A stretch of 6,760 nt of DNA from contig DAOWCR010000064.1 of assembly GCA_030639445.1 (NCBI GenBank), positions 1-6,760 of the forward strand, given 5' to 3'. The position numbers and the translations under genes are program-made. How positions within the stretch are numbered: the stretch's first letter is position 1; each line of letters begins with the position of its first letter. Below are positions 5,094 to 6,760 of this stretch, piece by piece. This stretch comes from Dehalococcoidales bacterium. Its GTDB lineage: Bacteria; Chloroflexota; Dehalococcoidia; Dehalococcoidales; RBG-16-60-22. The notes beneath the pieces are model-generated. The model was not told where the DNA came from. It did no database searches and worked only from the letters and a program-made list of their open reading frames with translations.

Positions 5094-6760
5094 CTAGGTG
5101 TCCTTTTTCTCAATCCGCACCGCACATACCTTGAACTCCGGTATTTTGGCGGTGGGGTCGAGGGCGGGGCTGGTCAGCTGGTTGGTCGGGCTTTCGGCAA
5201 AATGGAAGGTCATAAACACCACCCCGGCCGGTGAAACGTCAGTCACCCTGGCTTTAGCCGTTACCTCCCCCCGCCGGGAAGTCACCTTTACCGCGTCGCC
5301 ATCGGCGATGCCCAGCGTCGAGGCATCCCGGGGGTTCATTTCCACCAGCTCCTCCCCCAGAAATACGTTGAGCCCCTTGACCTTCCGGCTCATCGTTCCG
5401 GTATGGAACTGGAACAGGCTGCGGCCGGTGGTCAGGAGCAGCGGATACTTGTTATCGGGAGACTCGGCGGGCGGCTGGTATTCCAGGGGGACAAATTGCC
5501 CCTTCCCCCGGGTGAACTTTTCGGTGTGGAGGATGGGGGTGCCGGGGTGTTCTGCCGTGGGACACGGCCACTGTAACCCGCCTTTCTCCAGCCGGCGGTA
5601 GGTAATGCCTCCGTAGCTGGGAGTGAGCCGGGCAATCTCCTCCATAATCCGGGACGGGCGGGTAAAAGCAAAACCCTGGTTCCCCATTTTCCGGCCAATC
5701 TGGCAGGTAATCCACCAGTCCGGCCGGGCATCTCCCGGAGGTTCTATCGCCTTTCTCACCCGCTGGACGCGGCGTTCCGTATTGGTGAAGGTGCCGTCCT
5801 TCTCGGCGAAGGTTACCCCGGGTAAAACGAGGTGGGCCAGCCGCGCCGTTTCGGTGAGGAAGATATCCTGGACGAGCAGGAACTCCAGTTTCTTCAAGGC
5901 TGCCTCGGCATGCCTGGCATCTGGGTCGCTCAATATCGGGTTCTCTCCCATGATATAAACCGCCTTGATTTGCCCGCGGTGGGCGGCATCAATAATCTCG
6001 GTGACGGTCAGTCCCGGCCGGGCGGGCAGGGAGCAGCCCCAGGCGGTCTCAAACTTCTCTTTAATAGCTTCGTTGGCGACGGCCTGGTAGCCGGGATAGA
6101 CGTTGGGCAGGGCTCCCATGTCGCAGGCGCCCTGCACGTTGTTCTGTCCCCGCAGCGGGTTTACCCCGCTCCCCGGCTGGCCGATATTTCCGGTGAGCAT
6201 GGCCAGATTGGCGATGGCGATGACGTTATCCGTGCCGTGGGAATGCTGGGTGATACCCATGGCGTAGAAGATAGCCGCCGGCGCATTGGTGGCGTACAGG
6301 CGGGCCGCTTCGGCTATTTTCTCTTTGGGCACGCCGGTGGTCTGCGCCACGGTGTCAAGGCTAAAGTTTTTAAGAGATTTCTTAAAAGCGTCAAAGTTCT
6401 CGGTGCGCTCGGCGACAAATGAAACATCAAGTAGCCCCTCGTCAACGATGACCCGGCACAGGCCCATAATCAGGGCCACATCCGTTCCCGGGTGGTGCCG
6501 CAGCCAGACATCGGCGTGTTGGACCAGCTCAATCTCGCGGGGATTGGCCACGATGAGCCTGGTCCCTTTGCGCACCGCTTTCTTTATCTCGAACCCGATT
6601 ACCGGGTGGGCTTCGGTGGTGTTGGTGCCGATGGCCAGGATACAGGCGGCGTCACCGATGTCGCCGATGGTATTGGTCATGGCCCCGCTGCCGAACGTTG
6701 TGGCCAGACCGGCCACGGTGGGGGAATGGCAAAGACGGGCGCAGTGGTCAATATTATGCG
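5094..6760 (-). CDS. fdhF: Formate dehydrogenase alpha subunit, Cys type, N-terminus cut by window edge
   Basis: Catalytic subunit of a Mo/W-bis-MGD formate dehydrogenase, interconverting formate and CO2 plus two electrons. It is open from the right edge to TAG 5096-5094, giving 554 residues. At fragment residues 1-18 (6758-6705) lies NIDHCARLCHSPTVAGL, matching the active site of E. coli FdhF (ARVUHGPSVAGL). The Mo ligand is therefore Cys10 of the fragment, codon TGC at 6731-6729, followed by the catalytic His. Further FDH landmarks are GITQHSHGTDNV, MLTGNIGQPGSGVNPLRGQNNVQG, GENP, TNTERRVQR (the region of the conserved active-site Arg) and the C-terminal MGD-binding domain ending FHFAES...AKIPEFKVCAVRI. 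An in-frame GTG at 6716 lies after the catalytic Cys and cannot be the true start. At least the [4Fe-4S] N-terminal region, about 130 residues or more, lies outside. Partner subunits are not in view, so NAD, ferredoxin or quinone linkage is open. No clear terminator separates it from the MFS gene, so co-transcription is possible. Confidence 0.95.
   Translation of the reverse strand, partial: HNIDHCARLCHSPTVAGLATTFGSGAMTNTIGDIGDAACILAIGTNTTEAHPVIGFEIKKAVRKGTRLIVANPREIELVQHADVWLRHHPGTDVALIMGLCRVIVDEGLLDVSFVAERTENFDAFKKSLKNFSLDTVAQTTGVPKEKIAEAARLYATNAPAAIFYAMGITQHSHGTDNVIAIANLAMLTGNIGQPGSGVNPLRGQNNVQGACDMGALPNVYPGYQAVANEAIKEKFETAWGCSLPARPGLTVTEIIDAAHRGQIKAVYIMGENPILSDPDARHAEAALKKLEFLLVQDIFLTETARLAHLVLPGVTFAEKDGTFTNTERRVQRVRKAIEPPGDARPDWWITCQIGRKMGNQGFAFTRPSRIMEEIARLTPSYGGITYRRLEKGGLQWPCPTAEHPGTPILHTEKFTRGKGQFVPLEYQPPAESPDNKYPLLLTTGRSLFQFHTGTMSRKVKGLNVFLGEELVEMNPRDASTLGIADGDAVKVTSRRGEVTAKARVTDVSPAGVVFMTFHFAESPTNQLTSPALDPTAKIPEFKVCAVRIEKKDT

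Noticed and set aside
5083..5095. AGCCA-GTC-TGGCT hairpin at the stop codon of the formate dehydrogenase gene as a terminator
   Set aside because: Five base pairs, a three-base loop and no T-tract on either strand; too weak to call.
5098..6422. Plus-strand open frames of 167, 111 and 196 codons opposite the formate dehydrogenase
   Set aside because: The antisense strand of a clear, continuous formate dehydrogenase; compositions are atypical and no Shine-Dalgarno or domain is visible.

Overview
The window is densely coding. It holds five protein genes on both strands, two of them cut by the window edges. No tRNA, rRNA, CRISPR array, transposon or long repeat was seen, and no gene-free stretch exceeds about 160 bases. 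GC content is high. The content (two molybdopterin oxidoreductases, one a formate dehydrogenase, and a corrinoid protein with a UroD-family methyltransferase) points to a strict anaerobe that uses methylated compounds and C1 metabolism. Gene sets of this style are common in Chloroflexota (Dehalococcoidia-like genomes) and in anaerobic Firmicutes. A Chloroflexota origin is my guess from family resemblance, not something the sequence proves.

Layout: (1) 1-1855, minus strand: a DmsA-like molybdopterin oxidoreductase catalytic subunit. It is complete at the N-terminus, runs off the left edge, and has no Tat signal. (2) 1856-2010: a compact divergent control region with one strong sigma70-type promoter facing right, a weaker one facing left, and a small inverted repeat between them. 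(3) 2011-3808, plus strand: a two-gene operon of a cobalamin-binding corrinoid protein (TTG start behind a strong Shine-Dalgarno) and a UroD-fold corrinoid-dependent methyltransferase. The genes are one base apart. (4) 3831-4970 (possibly to 5021), minus strand: a 12-helix MFS transporter that converges on the methyltransferase. (5) 5094-6760, minus strand: a cysteine-type formate dehydrogenase alpha subunit whose N-terminus lies beyond the right edge.

How they may work together: the corrinoid protein and methyltransferase can move a methyl group between a methylated substrate, Co(I)-corrinoid and an acceptor such as tetrahydrofolate. The formate dehydrogenase handles the formate/CO2 end of the same C1 pathway. 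The DmsA-like enzyme is transcribed away from the methyltransferase operon from a shared intergenic region. The most interesting idea here is that it acts on the same compound, for example by reducing a methylated S- or N-oxide whose product is then demethylated. This is inference from gene order only. The methyltransferase has HxD plus a downstream Glu where classical MtaA/MtbA enzymes have the zinc motif HxC...C, so its substrate cannot be read by analogy.
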